From NCBI RefSeq assembly GCF_000718095.1, contig NZ_JOEI01000027.1, positions 62,001 to 126,000 of the forward strand: 64,000 bases of DNA, in the 5' to 3' direction. This DNA comes from Streptomyces scopuliridis RB72 (GTDB taxonomy: Bacteria; Actinomycetota; Actinomycetes; Streptomycetales; Streptomycetaceae). Each line of letters begins with the position of its first letter. Position 1 is the stretch's first letter. The notes under the pieces were generated by a model, which was not told where the DNA came from, did not search any database, and was given only the letters and a program-made list of their open reading frames with translations. This document shows positions 1-9,484 of this stretch, piece by piece. The position numbers and the translations under genes are program-made.

Positions 1-86
1 ACACCGTCGAGCGCCACCGTGGGACCGAAGCGCTTGACGATGCCTTCCGCGTGGACCGCGGCGGGGGCCCGCTGCTGCTGTTCCAT
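1..86 (-). CDS. Sugar ABC transporter ATP-binding protein (N-terminal fragment, runs off the window)
   Basis: The first 28 residues are visible, starting at the ATG at 84-86 and reading MEQQQRAPAAVHAEG followed by IVKRFGPTVALDGV. The pattern of an aromatic residue, G, then VxALDGV is the usual A-loop and first strands of a sugar ABC ATPase of the RbsA/XylG type. The Walker motifs lie outside the window. The start is only 2 nt after the stop of the upstream binding lipoprotein, so the two are co-transcribed and probably translationally coupled. The permease is expected next to it, beyond the window. Assignment to the carbohydrate importer class is inferred from the neighbouring binding protein. 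Confidence 0.8.
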   Translation of the reverse strand, partial: MEQQQRAPAAVHAEGIVKRFGPTVALDG

Positions 87-88
87 GG

Positions 89-1162
89 CTAGCTCTTCTT
101 CTCCAGCTGGTTGGCCCAGAGCTTCGGGTCGTCCACGTTCTCCTTGGTCACCAGCGGCGCGGGGAGCTGGTCCTCGAAGCCGTTCGGGATCTTGATGATC
201 GTGGAGTCGTGGTCGGTCGGGCCCGCCTTGGGCGTGGTGCCCGCCAGCGCCTGCTTCGCCCAGTACAGCGCGTACTTGGCGTACAGATCGGCCGGCTGGG
301 AGACCGTGGCGTCGATCTTCCCCTCCCGGATCGCGTCCAGCTCCTCCGGGATGCCGTCATTGGAGATGATCGTGATGTGCCCCGCCTCGCCGGGCGCCTT
401 GAGCAGCTTCTTCTGCTCCAGCAGGGCCAGTGTCGGCTGCAGGAAGACGCCGCCCGCCTGCATATAGATGCCGTTGATGTCGGGGTGGGCGGCCAGGGTC
501 GACTGGAGCTTCGCCGAGGCCACATCGCCCTTCCACTCGGTGGCCAGCTCGAAGACCTTGATACCGGGGAACTTCTCGTCCATGCAGGACTTGAACGCCT
601 CAGAACGGTCACGGCCGTTGATGGAGGAGAGGTCGCCCTGGAACTCGACGACCTTGCCCTTGCCCTTGAGCTGCTCGCCCAGGTAGGTGCATGCCTTCTC
701 GCCGTACGCACGATTGTCGGCCCGTACGACCATGTAGACATCGCCCTTGTCGGGCCGGGTGTCGACGCTGATGACGGGGATCTTCTTCTCGCTCAGCGTC
801 TGGAGCGTCTCGGCGATCGCCCCGGTGTCCTGCGGCGCCATGACGACGGCCTTGGCGCCCTGGTCGGTGAAGACCTGGACATTGGAGACGAGCTTGCCGA
901 TGTCGTTCTGCGAGTTGGTCAGGGAGAGCGCGTCGACCTCACCGTCCTTGACGCCCTTCTCGACGTACTGCTGATAGGAGTTCCAGAAGTCGCTGTCGCT
1001 GCGCGGCAGGTCGATACCGACCTTGCCGCCGCCGGCCGCGTCGCTTCCCTGGTCGCGGTTGCAGCCCGCCAGGGCGGTCACGGCCAGCAGCACGGCGCAG
1101 GCCGAGGCGCTCGTCGTACGGAGTCTGTGAAGTGGGGGGCGCCCCACCGGGTGTCGCGGCAT
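89..1162 (-). CDS. Sugar ABC transporter substrate-binding lipoprotein
   Basis: This is an RbsB-like periplasmic binding protein of about 357 aa. The N-terminus has basic residues, then a hydrophobic stretch ending in the lipobox LAVTALAGC with the lipidated Cys near residue 34, so it should be anchored outside the membrane. The body carries family-type segments: VGIDLPRSDSDFW for the first strand, VMAPQDTGAIAETLQ and IPVISVDTRPDKG in the hinge region, and ISNDGIPEELDAIREGKIDATV in the second lobe. I chose the ATG at 1160-1162, which follows AAAGGACGGGAC, over the ATG at 1192, which has no ribosome site. It lies between an SDR and the ATPase in a four-gene operon headed by L-fuconate dehydratase, so L-fucose or a related 6-deoxy sugar or sugar acid is the likely ligand (inference). 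Confidence 0.88.
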   Translation of the reverse strand: MPRHPVGRPPLHRLRTTSASACAVLLAVTALAGCNRDQGSDAAGGGKVGIDLPRSDSDFWNSYQQYVEKGVKDGEVDALSLTNSQNDIGKLVSNVQVFTDQGAKAVVMAPQDTGAIAETLQTLSEKKIPVISVDTRPDKGDVYMVVRADNRAYGEKACTYLGEQLKGKGKVVEFQGDLSSINGRDRSEAFKSCMDEKFPGIKVFELATEWKGDVASAKLQSTLAAHPDINGIYMQAGGVFLQPTLALLEQKKLLKAPGEAGHITIISNDGIPEELDAIREGKIDATVSQPADLYAKYALYWAKQALAGTTPKAGPTDHDSTIIKIPNGFEDQLPAPLVTKENVDDPKLWANQLEKKS

Positions 1163-1210
1163 GGATTGTCCCGTCCTTTGTCCCTCATACATGCGTGAGT
1201 GCGGCTCAGC

Positions 1211-2002
1211 TCAGGTGGCGGGGCGCAGGCGCAGGCCCTGCATTCCGCCGTCGACCGGGAGCGCCGTGCCGGTGACGGCGGCGGCGGCCGGGCTGGCGAG
1301 ATAGGCGACGGCGGCGGCGACCTCGTCCGCGCCGACCAGCCGTCCCGTGGGCTGGCGCGCTTCGAGGGCGGCGCGTTCGGCCGCGGGGTCCTGGGCCTGG
1401 TCGAGCAGTCTGCCGACCCAGGGCGTATCGGCGGTACCGGGGTTGACGCAGTTGACGCGGATGCCCTCGCGGACATGGTCGGCGGCCATCGCCAGGGTCA
1501 GCGAGAGGACCGCGCCCTTGCTGGCGCTGTACAGGGCGCGCTGGGGCAGCCCCGCGGTGGCGGCGATCGAGCAGGTCTGGGTGATCGAGACGCAGCCGGG
1601 CCGCTCGGTTGCCGAGCGGCGCAGATGGGGCACGGCATGCCGGGCCGTGCGGACCATGCCGAGGACATTGATGTCGAGGACCCGCAGCCACTCCTCGTCG
1701 GGGTTGTCCACGACGGTGCCGATGGCGCCGATCCCCGCGTTGGAGACGACCGTGTGCAGCCCGCCGAGCTCCTCGGCCGCCGCGTCCACGGCCGCCCGTA
1801 CCGCCGCGTCGTCGGTGACATCGGCGGTGAGGGTCAGCGTTCCGGCGGGCGCTCCGGCGCAGTCGCGGTCCAGTACGGCGACCCTCGCGCCCCGGGCGAG
1901 CAGCAGCGTCGCGACGGCCGCCCCGATCCCCGAGGCGCCACCGGTCACCAGCGCGCCGAGCCCCTCGAAATCCCTTACCCGTGCTGCCTCAACGGCGGTC
2001 AT
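1211..2002 (-). CDS. SDR family oxidoreductase (probable step in fucose/fuconate catabolism)
   Basis: This is a classical short-chain dehydrogenase of 263 aa. The nucleotide-binding TGGASGIG is near residue 21, NAGIG near 90, and the catalytic Tyr-Lys is in the segment ALYSASKGA. The C-terminal PVDGGMQ is also typical of the family. Its ATG overlaps the stop of the fuconate dehydratase gene by 4 nt (ATGA), so the two are coupled. In actinobacterial L-fucose pathways an SDR next to fuconate dehydratase oxidises either the sugar itself or 2-keto-3-deoxy-fuconate. Which of the two this enzyme uses cannot be read from the sequence. Confidence 0.9.
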   Translation of the reverse strand: MTAVEAARVRDFEGLGALVTGGASGIGAAVATLLLARGARVAVLDRDCAGAPAGTLTLTADVTDDAAVRAAVDAAAEELGGLHTVVSNAGIGAIGTVVDNPDEEWLRVLDINVLGMVRTARHAVPHLRRSATERPGCVSITQTCSIAATAGLPQRALYSASKGAVLSLTLAMAADHVREGIRVNCVNPGTADTPWVGRLLDQAQDPAAERAALEARQPTGRLVGADEVAAAVAYLASPAAAAVTGTALPVDGGMQGLRLRPAT

Positions 2003-3318
2003 GCGCCGGCCTCCTCGGTAGTGCGGCGGGCCTGCCAGACGGGCCCGTCGGGATAGCTGTGCGCGGCGATGGACTCGGGGAGCATCCGGGCGGAGAAGCC
2101 CGGTGCGCTCGGTGCCCGATAGCGCGCGGAGACGACCACCGCCGGGTCGGCGAAGTGCTCGTGGAGATGGTCGACGTACTCGATGACCCGGCCCTCCAGG
2201 CTGCCGGAGACGGCGATGTAGTCGAACATCGAGAGATGCTGGACGAGTTCGCAGAGCCCGACACCGCCCGCGTGCGGGCAGACGGGCACGCCGAACTTGG
2301 CCGCGAGCAGCAGGATCGCCAGATTCTCGTTGACGCCGGCGACCCGGGCCGCGTCGATCTGGACATAGTCGACGGCGCCGGCCTGGAGCAGCTGCTTGAA
2401 GACGACCCGGTTGGCGACATGCTCGCCGGTGGCCACCTTGACCGGCTGGCCGGCCCGGATCGCGGCATGGCCGAGGATGTCGTCGGGGCTGGTCGGCTCC
2501 TCGATCCAGTGCGGTTCGTACGGCGCGAGGGCCGACATCCAGCGCAGCGCCTCGGACACGTCCCAGCGCTGGTTGGCGTCGACGGCGATCCGGATATCGG
2601 GGCCGACGGCCGCGCGGGCCAGCTTCATCCGCCGGATGTCGTCGTCCAGATCGCCGCCGACCTTCAGCTTGATCTGTTCGAAGCCGTCGGCGACCGCCTG
2701 CTCGGCGAGCGTCACCAGCTTGGCGTCGTCGTAGCCGAGCCAGCCGGGCGAGGTGGTGTACGCGGGGTAACCCTCGGCCCTCAGCCGGGCGGTGCGCTCG
2801 GCGCGCCCCGGCTCCGCGGCGCGCAGGATGTCCAGAGCCTCGTCCGGGGTGAGGGCGTCGGTCAGATAGCGGAAGTCGACGAGCGAGACGATCTCTTCCG
2901 GCGTCATCGCGGCGAGGAACTCCCAGACGGGTCTGCCCGCGCTCTTGGCCGCGAGATCCCAGGCGGCGTTGATGACGGCGCCCGCCGCCATGTGCATCAC
3001 GCCCTTCTCCGGGCCGAGCCAGCGCAGTTGGGAGTCATGGGTCAGTTCGGTGGAGAGCGCGGCGAGATCGGCCGGGGTGCGGGGGGCCGGGCGCCCGACG
3101 ACATAGGGGCGCAGCGCCCCGATGGCGGCCGCGGTGACGTCATTGCCGCGCCCGATGGTGAAACAGAGGCCATGCCCCTCCGCACCGTCGTCGGTACGCA
3201 GGACCACATAGGCGGCCGAGTAATCGGGATCGGGGTTCATCGCGTCGGAGCCGTCGAGCTGTTCCGAGGTGGGAAAGCGGATGTCGTGAACCTCGAATCC
3301 CGTGACGGTCTGACTCAT
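1999..3318 (-). CDS. L-fuconate dehydratase (enolase superfamily)
   Basis: This 439-aa enolase-superfamily enzyme should dehydrate L-fuconate to 2-keto-3-deoxy-L-fuconate. The N-terminal segment with [20 protein letters not shown] is highly characteristic of the FucD/ENOSF1 group. The barrel has the catalytic lysine pair QIKLKVGG, the metal ligands VDANQ, WIEEP and GEH, and the late motif [11 protein letters not shown]. The ATG follows AAGGGG with a 5-nt spacer. It is the first gene of the operon, which continues into the SDR, the binding protein and the ATPase. The inverted repeat at 3337-3365 lies about 20 bp upstream and is the probable operator. The family assignment is confident. The physiological substrate is taken from the family. 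Confidence 0.93.
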   Translation of the reverse strand: MSQTVTGFEVHDIRFPTSEQLDGSDAMNPDPDYSAAYVVLRTDDGAEGHGLCFTIGRGNDVTAAAIGALRPYVVGRPAPRTPADLAALSTELTHDSQLRWLGPEKGVMHMAAGAVINAAWDLAAKSAGRPVWEFLAAMTPEEIVSLVDFRYLTDALTPDEALDILRAAEPGRAERTARLRAEGYPAYTTSPGWLGYDDAKLVTLAEQAVADGFEQIKLKVGGDLDDDIRRMKLARAAVGPDIRIAVDANQRWDVSEALRWMSALAPYEPHWIEEPTSPDDILGHAAIRAGQPVKVATGEHVANRVVFKQLLQAGAVDYVQIDAARVAGVNENLAILLLAAKFGVPVCPHAGGVGLCELVQHLSMFDYIAVSGSLEGRVIEYVDHLHEHFADPAVVVSARYRAPSAPGFSARMLPESIAAHSYPDGPVWQARRTTEEAGA

Positions 3319-3336
3319 ACACGCCCCTTGAGAAGA

Positions 3337-3365
3337 ACATCGGATCTCTTTTGGTCATCCGATGT
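3337..3365. promoter_or_regulatory. Perfect 9-bp inverted repeat, probable operator of the fuconate operon
   Basis: ACATCGGAT at 3337-3345 is repeated as its exact reverse complement ATCCGATGT at 3357-3365, with centres 20 bp (two helical turns) apart. It lies just upstream of the L-fuconate dehydratase start. The geometry suits a dimeric sugar-sensing repressor. No regulator gene is visible nearby, so the protein that binds is unknown. Confidence 0.6.
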
Positions 3366-3569
3366 ATAGCGTCGTGGGCGCCCGATCGTCCAGGGCCGGG
3401 ACGAAAATTACGATCACAGCTCGGATGAATCGTCGATGCCGGATCGCAATTCTTTGGGCTATGCCCCGGTACGGCGAAGTTCACCCTGCCGGGCACGGGG
3501 CTGCGGGCGGGCAGGTGTGAAGCCGTAAGGTTGGTGCGTACGAGAGGCAACTTCGGAAGGAGGCACTGG

Positions 3570-4661
3570 GTGATCGAGCTCGACGGGGTTCCCGAGCTGG
3601 TCGACCCGGTCATGGTGGCCGCGTTCGAGGGCTGGAACGACGCGGGCGACGCGGCCTCCACCGCGGTGGCGCATCTGGACCGGGAGTGGAAGGGCGAGGT
3701 GTTCGCGGCGCTGGACGCCGAGGACTACTACGACTTCCAGGTCAACCGGCCCACGGTCTATCTGGAGGGCGGCCTGCGGAAGATCACCTGGCCGACCACC
3801 CGGCTCTCCGTGGTGCGGGTCGGCGGTGAGAAGCCCCGTGATCTGGTGCTGGTCCGCGGGATCGAGCCGTCCATGCGCTGGCGCTCGTTCTGCAACGAGC
3901 TGCTGGGCTTCGCCCATGAGCTGGGCGTGGAGATGGTGGTCATCCTGGGCGCGCTGCTCGGCGACACCCCGCACACCCGGCCGGTGCCGGTCAGCGGGAT
4001 CACCTCCGACACGGACCTGGCCAGGACGATGGACCTGGAGGAGACCCGGTACGAGGGGCCGACCGGCATCGTCGGCATCCTCCAGGAGGCCTGTACGCAC
4101 GCGGGCGTGCCCGCGGTGAGTCTGTGGGCCGCCGTACCGCACTATGTGTCGCAGCCGCCCAACCCGAAGGCCACGCTGGCGCTCCTCAACCGGCTGGAGG
4201 ACCTCATCGGTCTCCGCATCCCGCAGGGTGAACTGGCCGAGGACGCACGGGCCTGGCAGCTGGGGGTGGACCAACTGGCCGCCGAGGACAGCGAGGTGGC
4301 GGAGTACGTGCAGTCGTTGGAGGAGGCGCGGGACACCGCGGAGCTTCCCGAGGCGTCCGGCGAGGCCATCGCCCGGGAGTTCGAGCGGTATCTGCGGCGG
4401 CGTGACGGCGATCCCGGCCAGGGTCCGGGAAGCCATGCCTCGGAGAGTGGCGAGGGCCCGCCCTACCTGCGCGACACGCCGGGTGGCCGGCGCCGCCCGC
4501 AGAAGCCGCCGCGCGGCGGCCCCGACACGGGCAAGGGACCCGAGCAGGGCCCGGGACCCGAGCGGGGCTCAGGACGCGGGCCGGACGCCGGTCCTGACGG
4601 GGACACAGGCTCCGAGGACGACGAGGGTCCCGCCGGTCCCGCCGGTCCCGCCGAGGACTGA
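3570..4661 (+). CDS. PAC2 family protein
   Basis: This 363-aa protein belongs to the PAC2 (proteasome assembly chaperone 2-like) family conserved in actinobacteria. Characteristic segments are MVAAFEGWNDAGDAAS at the N-terminus, LVRGIEPSMRWRSFCNELL, and the long helical C-terminal half with LAEDARAWQLGVDQLAAED. I chose the GTG at 3570 because GGAAGGAGG sits 6 nt before it. A longer frame opening at 3531 has no such site. After about residue 280 the protein runs into a low-complexity tail rich in Gly, Pro, Arg and Asp, probably disordered. The molecular role in bacteria is not established; actinobacteria do have proteasomes. It is convergent with mshC, with a strong terminator between. Confidence 0.9.
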   Translation: MIELDGVPELVDPVMVAAFEGWNDAGDAASTAVAHLDREWKGEVFAALDAEDYYDFQVNRPTVYLEGGLRKITWPTTRLSVVRVGGEKPRDLVLVRGIEPSMRWRSFCNELLGFAHELGVEMVVILGALLGDTPHTRPVPVSGITSDTDLARTMDLEETRYEGPTGIVGILQEACTHAGVPAVSLWAAVPHYVSQPPNPKATLALLNRLEDLIGLRIPQGELAEDARAWQLGVDQLAAEDSEVAEYVQSLEEARDTAELPEASGEAIAREFERYLRRRDGDPGQGPGSHASESGEGPPYLRDTPGGRRRPQKPPRGGPDTGKGPEQGPGPERGSGRGPDAGPDGDTGSEDDEGPAGPAGPAED

Positions 4662-4688
4662 GCGCGCCTCAGGGAAGACAGAGACATA

Positions 4689-4729
4689 CGGGAGCGGGGC
4701 GGCGCCTTCTTGGCACCGCCCCGCTCCCG
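4689..4729. terminator. Bidirectional rho-independent-like hairpin
   Basis: A perfect 14-bp stem pairs CGGGAGCGGGGCGG (4689-4702) with CCGCCCCGCTCCCG (4716-4729), with a 13-nt loop that can itself pair GCC with GGC. It lies exactly between the convergent stops of the PAC2 gene and mshC. There is no long T run, as is usual in Streptomyces. Confidence 0.8.
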
Positions 4730-4738
4730 TGGACGTGA

Positions 4739-5968
4739 CTACAGCGCGACGCCGAGCAGCGCGTCGACCGCGCGCGACACCACTCCGGGCGCCCCCTCGT
4801 CCGTACCGCCCGTGGTCTCCTGGAGCGCCGCCCAGCGGTCGACGGCCGTGAGCGCCGCGGGGGCGTCCAGATCGTCCGCCAGCGCCTCACGGATCTCGTC
4901 GACCACCGCCTCGGCCGAGGGCCCGTCGGGCCGCGACACCGCGGCCCGCCAGCGCGCCAGCCGCTCCACGGCGTCCTGGAGCACCTGGTCCGTCCACTCC
5001 CAGTCGGAGCGGTAGTGGTGCGCCAGGAGCGCGAGCCGGATCGCCGCCGGGTCCACTCCCTCGCGGCGCAGCGTCGAGACGAATACCAGATTGCCCTTGG
5101 ACTTGGACATCTTCTCGCCGTCCAGGGCGACCATTCCGGCGTGCACATAGGCCCGGGCGAACGGGTATTCGCCGGTCAGCGCCTGCGCGTGCGAGGCGCC
5201 CATCTCGTGGTGCGGGAAGGCCAGATCGCTGCCGCCGCCCTGGACGTCGAAGCCCATGCCCAGATGGTCCAGGGCGATGGCCACACACTCGATGTGCCAG
5301 CCGGGACGGCCGCGGCCCAGACTGCCCCCGTCCCAGCTCGGCTCGCCCGGACGCGCGGCCAGCCAGAGGATCGGGTCGAGGGGGTTCTTCTTGCCGGGCC
5401 GGTCGGGGTCGCCGCCGCGCTCCGCGGAGAGCAGCCGCATCGTTTCGGCATCGAGGCGTGAGACCTCGCCGAAGTGCGGATCGGCCTCGACCGAGAAGTA
5501 GACGTCACCGTCGAGTTCGTACGCGGCCCCTGCGTCGCGCAGCCGCTCCACCAGCGGCACGATGCCCGGTATAGCCTCCACGGCGCCGATGTAGTGCTGG
5601 GGCGGCAGCATCCGAAGGGCGGTCATGTCCTCCCGGAAGAGCGCCGTCTCGCGCTCCGCGAGCCCGACCCAGTCCTCTCCGTCGCGCTGCGCCCGCTCCA
5701 GCAGCGGATCGTCGACATCGGTCACGTTCTGGACGTAGTGAACCTGCCGCTTGGTGTCGAGCCACACGCGCTGAACGAGGTCGAACGCGTTGTAGGTCGC
5801 CGCGTGACCCATGTGGGTCGCGTCGTACGGCGTGATGCCGCAGACGTAGATACGGGCGACGGGACCGGGCTCAAGGGTGACTCGGCCATCGGTCGAGGTG
5901 TCGTGAATCCTGAGGTCGCGGCCCTTGCCAGGCAGGGCGGGGACCTCGGAAGCGGGCCAGGCATGCAT
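4739..5968 (-). CDS. mshC: Cysteine--1D-myo-inosityl 2-amino-2-deoxy-alpha-D-glucopyranoside ligase (mycothiol synthesis)
   Basis: MshC joins cysteine to GlcN-inositol with ATP, the third enzymatic stage of mycothiol synthesis. The 409-aa product resembles cysteinyl-tRNA synthetase but is of MshC type. It starts [10 protein letters not shown], has [16 protein letters not shown] with the HIGH-like motif, the zinc and cysteine-site segment [13 protein letters not shown], and the KMSKS loop as [10 protein letters not shown]. The start ATG at 5966-5968 was chosen by the family's N-terminus; the frame is open upstream to 6160 without support. A mycothiol-dependent formaldehyde dehydrogenase lies at 30.0-31.1 kb in the same window. 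Confidence 0.95.
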   Translation of the reverse strand: MHAWPASEVPALPGKGRDLRIHDTSTDGRVTLEPGPVARIYVCGITPYDATHMGHAATYNAFDLVQRVWLDTKRQVHYVQNVTDVDDPLLERAQRDGEDWVGLAERETALFREDMTALRMLPPQHYIGAVEAIPGIVPLVERLRDAGAAYELDGDVYFSVEADPHFGEVSRLDAETMRLLSAERGGDPDRPGKKNPLDPILWLAARPGEPSWDGGSLGRGRPGWHIECVAIALDHLGMGFDVQGGGSDLAFPHHEMGASHAQALTGEYPFARAYVHAGMVALDGEKMSKSKGNLVFVSTLRREGVDPAAIRLALLAHHYRSDWEWTDQVLQDAVERLARWRAAVSRPDGPSAEAVVDEIREALADDLDAPAALTAVDRWAALQETTGGTDEGAPGVVSRAVDALLGVAL

Positions 5969-6129
5969 GTCATGAGCGTAACCGGATGGATATTCCGCAT
6001 ACGAACCGGATGGGGGGGCCTGGCCGGTTGGGCGCTCTTGCGCGATCCGCCACGAGGTGTTCAGGGCCTCCCGGCGCGAGCGGCACCTGTGGTCGTACCG
6101 CCCGTGCCTGTGCCGGTCTTCTGCCGTGG

Positions 6130-6957
6130 TCAGACCGGTGGCCAGGGGATCGCGGGCCACTGGCCGGAGGGCTCCGGGTGGCGGCCCGTGTGGCGGAGTT
6201 CACCCACACGCGACCGAATGGCGTCGGTCTCGGCCACGGTGAGCAGTTCGGCCAGCCGGGTGGCGAGGGGCGCGCCCTCCATCAGGGCCTCCTCCAGCCT
6301 GCCGAGCACCTCCAGCGTCTGCTCCGGCAGGGGCTCGCCCGCCCAGCCCCACAGCAGGGTGCGCAGCTTGTCCTCGACGTTGAAGGTGACGCCGTGGTCG
6401 ATGGCGTACAGCCGGCCCTCGGGCGCGGGCAGCAGATGGCCGCCCTTGCGGTCGCCGTTGTTGATCACCGCGTCGAGCACGGCGAGGCGCCGCAGCCGCT
6501 CGTCGTCCGCGTGCACCAGCAGGGCGGTCTCCCCCTCGCCCACCTCGGCGAGGCCGACCGCCTTCCAGCCCTCGCCCGGCTCCTCCTCCTCGACGAGGGC
6601 CAGCAGCGGCGCCGCGGTCCCGTCCGCGTCCGCCTCGATCCACAGCTGGCACATGCCCTCGCCGTAGGGACCGTCCCGCAGCACGGTCGGGGGCACCAGC
6701 CCCCAGCCGGTCGCCTCGGAGACCTCGTACGCCGCGACCTCGCGCTGGGCCAGCGTGCCGTCGGGGAAGTCCCACAGGGGCCGCTCGCCCGCGACGGGTT
6801 TGTAGACGCAGTGGGCTTCCTCGCCCTCGTACGAGACGGAGCAGTAGAGCACCGCGTTGGACGCCTCGCGGATACGCCCGAGCACCTTCAGGTCGCCCTT
6901 GGCGAGGAGATCGACCGCCGTCACGCTCCGCGGCGGTATCCGTTCTGGCGCGGGCAT
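6130..6957 (-). CDS. SCO1664 family protein (uncharacterised, kinase-like fold suspected)
   Basis: This 275-aa protein matches a family named after a Streptomyces coelicolor locus. It begins [12 protein letters not shown] and has [19 protein letters not shown], then [20 protein letters not shown], and later [15 protein letters not shown] and [10 protein letters not shown]. The K in VYKP, the NNGDRKGGH loop and the IDHG motif resemble the ATP-lysine, catalytic loop and metal aspartate of the PI3/4-kinase-like (HipA-related) fold; this is my inference. The ATG at 6955-6957 has GGAAGGA upstream and overlaps the end of the DUF3090 gene. A GTG at 6924 with a 4-nt overlap is an alternative. Confidence 0.85.
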   Translation of the reverse strand: MPAPERIPPRSVTAVDLLAKGDLKVLGRIREASNAVLYCSVSYEGEEAHCVYKPVAGERPLWDFPDGTLAQREVAAYEVSEATGWGLVPPTVLRDGPYGEGMCQLWIEADADGTAAPLLALVEEEEPGEGWKAVGLAEVGEGETALLVHADDERLRRLAVLDAVINNGDRKGGHLLPAPEGRLYAIDHGVTFNVEDKLRTLLWGWAGEPLPEQTLEVLGRLEEALMEGAPLATRLAELLTVAETDAIRSRVGELRHTGRHPEPSGQWPAIPWPPV

Positions 6958-7511
6958 ACGTGTCCTTCCGGATCGAGCGGCAGGCTGCACAGCGGGCACG
7001 GCGGACGGCCGGCGTTGACCACGTCCAGGGCGCGCTTGGCGAAGGCCCTGGCCTGGGCGCCGGTCAGCCGGACGCGGAGCATCGGCGGGCCGTTCTCCTC
7101 GTCCTGGAGCAGTCGCTCCTCGGCCTCGGCGAGGTCCTCGTCGGTATCGGCGTCCAGCTCGACGAGCGCCTGCGCCTCGACGATCATGCGCTGCTCGTCG
7201 CCGTCCCAGGCCAGCGCCATCGTGCCGACCCGGAACTCCTCCTCCACCGGGGCGTCGAGCGGCGCGGAGTCGGAGACGTCGGAGGGCGCCATGGCGGGTA
7301 CGGGGGCATTGCCGCCGGTACGGCGTACGACCTCGTCGAGCAGCTCATCGATCCGCTCGGCGAGCGCGGCCACCTGGGTCTTCTCCAGGGCGACGCTGGT
7401 GACGCGCCCTGCGGCGGAAGCCTGCAGGAAGAACGTACGGCGTCCAGGCAGCCCGACCGTACCGGCCACGAAGCGGTCCGGCGGGTCGTAGAGGAACACC
7501 TGACGGGACAC
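6921..7511 (-). CDS. DUF3090 family protein
   Basis: This protein of 196 aa starts with MSRQVFLYDPPDRFVAGTVG, which is diagnostic of DUF3090. The rest includes RTFFLQASAAGRVTSVALEK and a C-terminal cysteine pair [20 protein letters not shown] that looks like a small zinc knuckle. The GTG start is 8 nt after GGGAGAT. It is translated together with the SCO1664-like gene, which it overlaps. The pair is found together with a histidine phosphatase in many actinobacteria. The biochemical function is unknown. Confidence 0.88.
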   Translation of the reverse strand: MSRQVFLYDPPDRFVAGTVGLPGRRTFFLQASAAGRVTSVALEKTQVAALAERIDELLDEVVRRTGGNAPVPAMAPSDVSDSAPLDAPVEEEFRVGTMALAWDGDEQRMIVEAQALVELDADTDEDLAEAEERLLQDEENGPPMLRVRLTGAQARAFAKRALDVVNAGRPPCPLCSLPLDPEGHVCPRQNGYRRGA

Positions 7512-7649
7512 GTCCTGATCTCCCTTGGAAATCGTCGGTTACGGCACATCGGTCATGGCAATGGGTCGTGCATCGCGATGGGCGGGCCGCGAGTCCCGGG
7601 AAGCCCCTGGATCTCGCGGACGGCGCGTCCACCCTACTGCGCGGAGCGA

Positions 7650-8336
7650 TCACGGTGCTCCCGCTCCGCCTCCCACGACGCCGCTGCCACCGCCGGTGTT
7701 CTCACGCGGCGCCAGCCCGGTGAGCTCGCCGGTGTCGCCGAGCCGCAGCACGAAGGGGCGCAGCCGGGTGTAGCGGACCGCCGTGACCGAGCAGGGGTCC
7801 ACATGGATCCGCTGGAAGAGATCCAGATGCATGCCCAGGGCGTCCGCCACGAGCGCCTTGATGATGTCCCCGTGCGAGCACATCAGGAAGGCGGCGTCCT
7901 CGCCGTGCTCCTTCTCGACGCGCGCGTTCCACTCCCGTACGGCGTCGACGGCGCGCGCCTGCATCGCGCGCATCGACTCGCCCCCGGGGAAGACGGCGGC
8001 GGAGGGATGCTGCTGCACGACCGTCATCAGCGGCTCGTCGGCCAGTTCGGCGAGCTTGCGGCCGGACCAGTCGCCGTAGTGGCACTCCCCGATCCGGTCG
8101 TCGGTCTGGAGCGCCAGCTCCGGCCGGGCGTCCAGCAGCGGCTGGAGGGTCTCCCGGCAGCGCTGCAACGGGCTGCTGACGACGGCGGCGATCGGCACCC
8201 GCGCCAGCCGGCCGGGCAGCGCCGCGGCCTGGGCGGCGCCGCGCTCGTCGAGGGCGACCCCCGGCGTCCAGCCCGCGAGCAGCCCCGCGGTGTTGGCGGT
8301 GGACCGTCCATGACGTACGAGGATCAACGTGGCCAT
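7650..8336 (-). CDS. Histidine phosphatase family protein (MSMEG_4193 type)
   Basis: This phosphoglycerate-mutase-like phosphatase has 228 aa. The phosphohistidine motif is at the very N-terminus (MATLILVRHGRSTAN). The second catalytic group includes ECHYGDWSGRKLAEL, and the distal histidine is in LMCSHGDIIKALVADALG. The ATG at 8334-8336 was chosen because the motif must begin there; the frame extends upstream without a plausible start. It precedes DUF3090 on the same strand. This order (phosphatase, DUF3090, SCO1664-like) is typical for the family. The substrate is unknown. Confidence 0.9.
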   Translation of the reverse strand: MATLILVRHGRSTANTAGLLAGWTPGVALDERGAAQAAALPGRLARVPIAAVVSSPLQRCRETLQPLLDARPELALQTDDRIGECHYGDWSGRKLAELADEPLMTVVQQHPSAAVFPGGESMRAMQARAVDAVREWNARVEKEHGEDAAFLMCSHGDIIKALVADALGMHLDLFQRIHVDPCSVTAVRYTRLRPFVLRLGDTGELTGLAPRENTGGGSGVVGGGAGAP

Positions 8337-8420
8337 GCCCGCCAGCGTAGGCGGTCGGTACGGCAGCGTCATGGGCCGGTACGTGCCCGAGGGATGCGGG
8401 CGGGATGCGGAGGGGGGAGA

Positions 8421-9449
8421 ATGCCCGCCGTGATCGTGGACTGTGCCATCTACCGCGACGGACGCCGTACCGACGGCCCCGCCGACTTCTCCGACGCCCT
8501 CGCCGAGGCGCGCGCCACGGGCGACGCGTTCCTCTGGCTCGGGCTGCACGAGGCCACGGCTCACGAGTTCGACCTCGTGAGCAGCGAGTTCGGGCTGCAT
8601 CCGCTGGCCGTGGAGGACGCGCTCACCGCGCATCAGCGGCCCAAGCTGGAGGTCTACGACGACTCGCTGTTCGTGGTCCTCAAACCGGTGCGCTACGAGC
8701 CCGAGAACGACATCGTCTCCTCCGGTGAGCTGATGGTCTTCATCGGCGACTCGTTCGTGGTGACGGTCCGGCACGGCGAGGGCGCTCCGCTGGCGGCCGT
8801 ACGGCAGCGACTCGAAGCGGAGCCCGAGGTCCTCAGGCATGGCCCCACGTCGGTCCTGTACGCGGTCAGCGACGCGGTCGTGGACCACTACATCGAGGTG
8901 GCCGGTGAGCTCCAGATCGATCTGGAGGAGTTGGAGGAGGAGGTCTTCGCGCCGAACGGGGGCGACGGCGGATCCGGGTCGTCCAGGCCGGGATCGGGAT
9001 CGGGAACGTCGACCGCGGAGCGGATCTACACCTTCAAGCGGCAGGTGATGGAGTTCCGCCGGGCCACCGGCCCGCTGGCGATGCCGATGGCCCGGCTGGC
9101 GGTCCCCGGGGTGCCGTTCGTCGACACGGGCTCACAGCCGTTCTTCCGGGACGTCAACGACCATCTGCTGCACGCCAATGAGCAGGTGGAGGCGCTCGAC
9201 CGGCTGCTCTCCGACATCCTGGCGGCGCATCTCGCGCAGATGGGGGTGCGGCAGAACGACGACATGCGGAAGATCTCGGCGTGGGCGGCCATGGCCGCCG
9301 TCCCCACGCTGGTCGCGGGGATCTACGGCATGAACTTCAAGCACATGCCTGAGCTGAGATACGCGTGGGCGTACCCGGCCGTGATCGCCTTCATGGCGGT
9401 CGTGGTCTTCGGGCTGCACCGGGCGTTCAAGCGTCGCGGCTGGCTCTGA
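8421..9449 (+). CDS. corA: CorA family magnesium/cobalt transporter
   Basis: This 342-aa inner-membrane divalent cation channel of the CorA/MIT family has the expected parts. An acidic cytoplasmic N-terminal domain includes FGLHPLAVEDALTAHQRPKLE, and long helices follow around residues 150-280. Two C-terminal membrane segments are joined by the signature loop YGMNFKHMPEL, in which GMN is the selectivity motif. The ATG at 8421 follows GGAGGGGGGAGA. A Gly/Ser-rich insertion near residues 175-195 interrupts the long helix region and looks like a flexible linker. It is divergent from the histidine phosphatase. Confidence 0.93.
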   Translation: MPAVIVDCAIYRDGRRTDGPADFSDALAEARATGDAFLWLGLHEATAHEFDLVSSEFGLHPLAVEDALTAHQRPKLEVYDDSLFVVLKPVRYEPENDIVSSGELMVFIGDSFVVTVRHGEGAPLAAVRQRLEAEPEVLRHGPTSVLYAVSDAVVDHYIEVAGELQIDLEELEEEVFAPNGGDGGSGSSRPGSGSGTSTAERIYTFKRQVMEFRRATGPLAMPMARLAVPGVPFVDTGSQPFFRDVNDHLLHANEQVEALDRLLSDILAAHLAQMGVRQNDDMRKISAWAAMAAVPTLVAGIYGMNFKHMPELRYAWAYPAVIAFMAVVVFGLHRAFKRRGWL

Positions 9450-9484
9450 CTCGCCGGTGCGTCAGGGTTTGGCGGCGCGAAGGC

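Noticed and set aside
1981..3369. Long plus-strand open frame opposite the fuconate dehydratase
   Set aside because: It is antisense to a gene with clear family motifs, is rich in Arg/Gly/Asp as expected of a high-G+C shadow frame, and has no recognisable domain.
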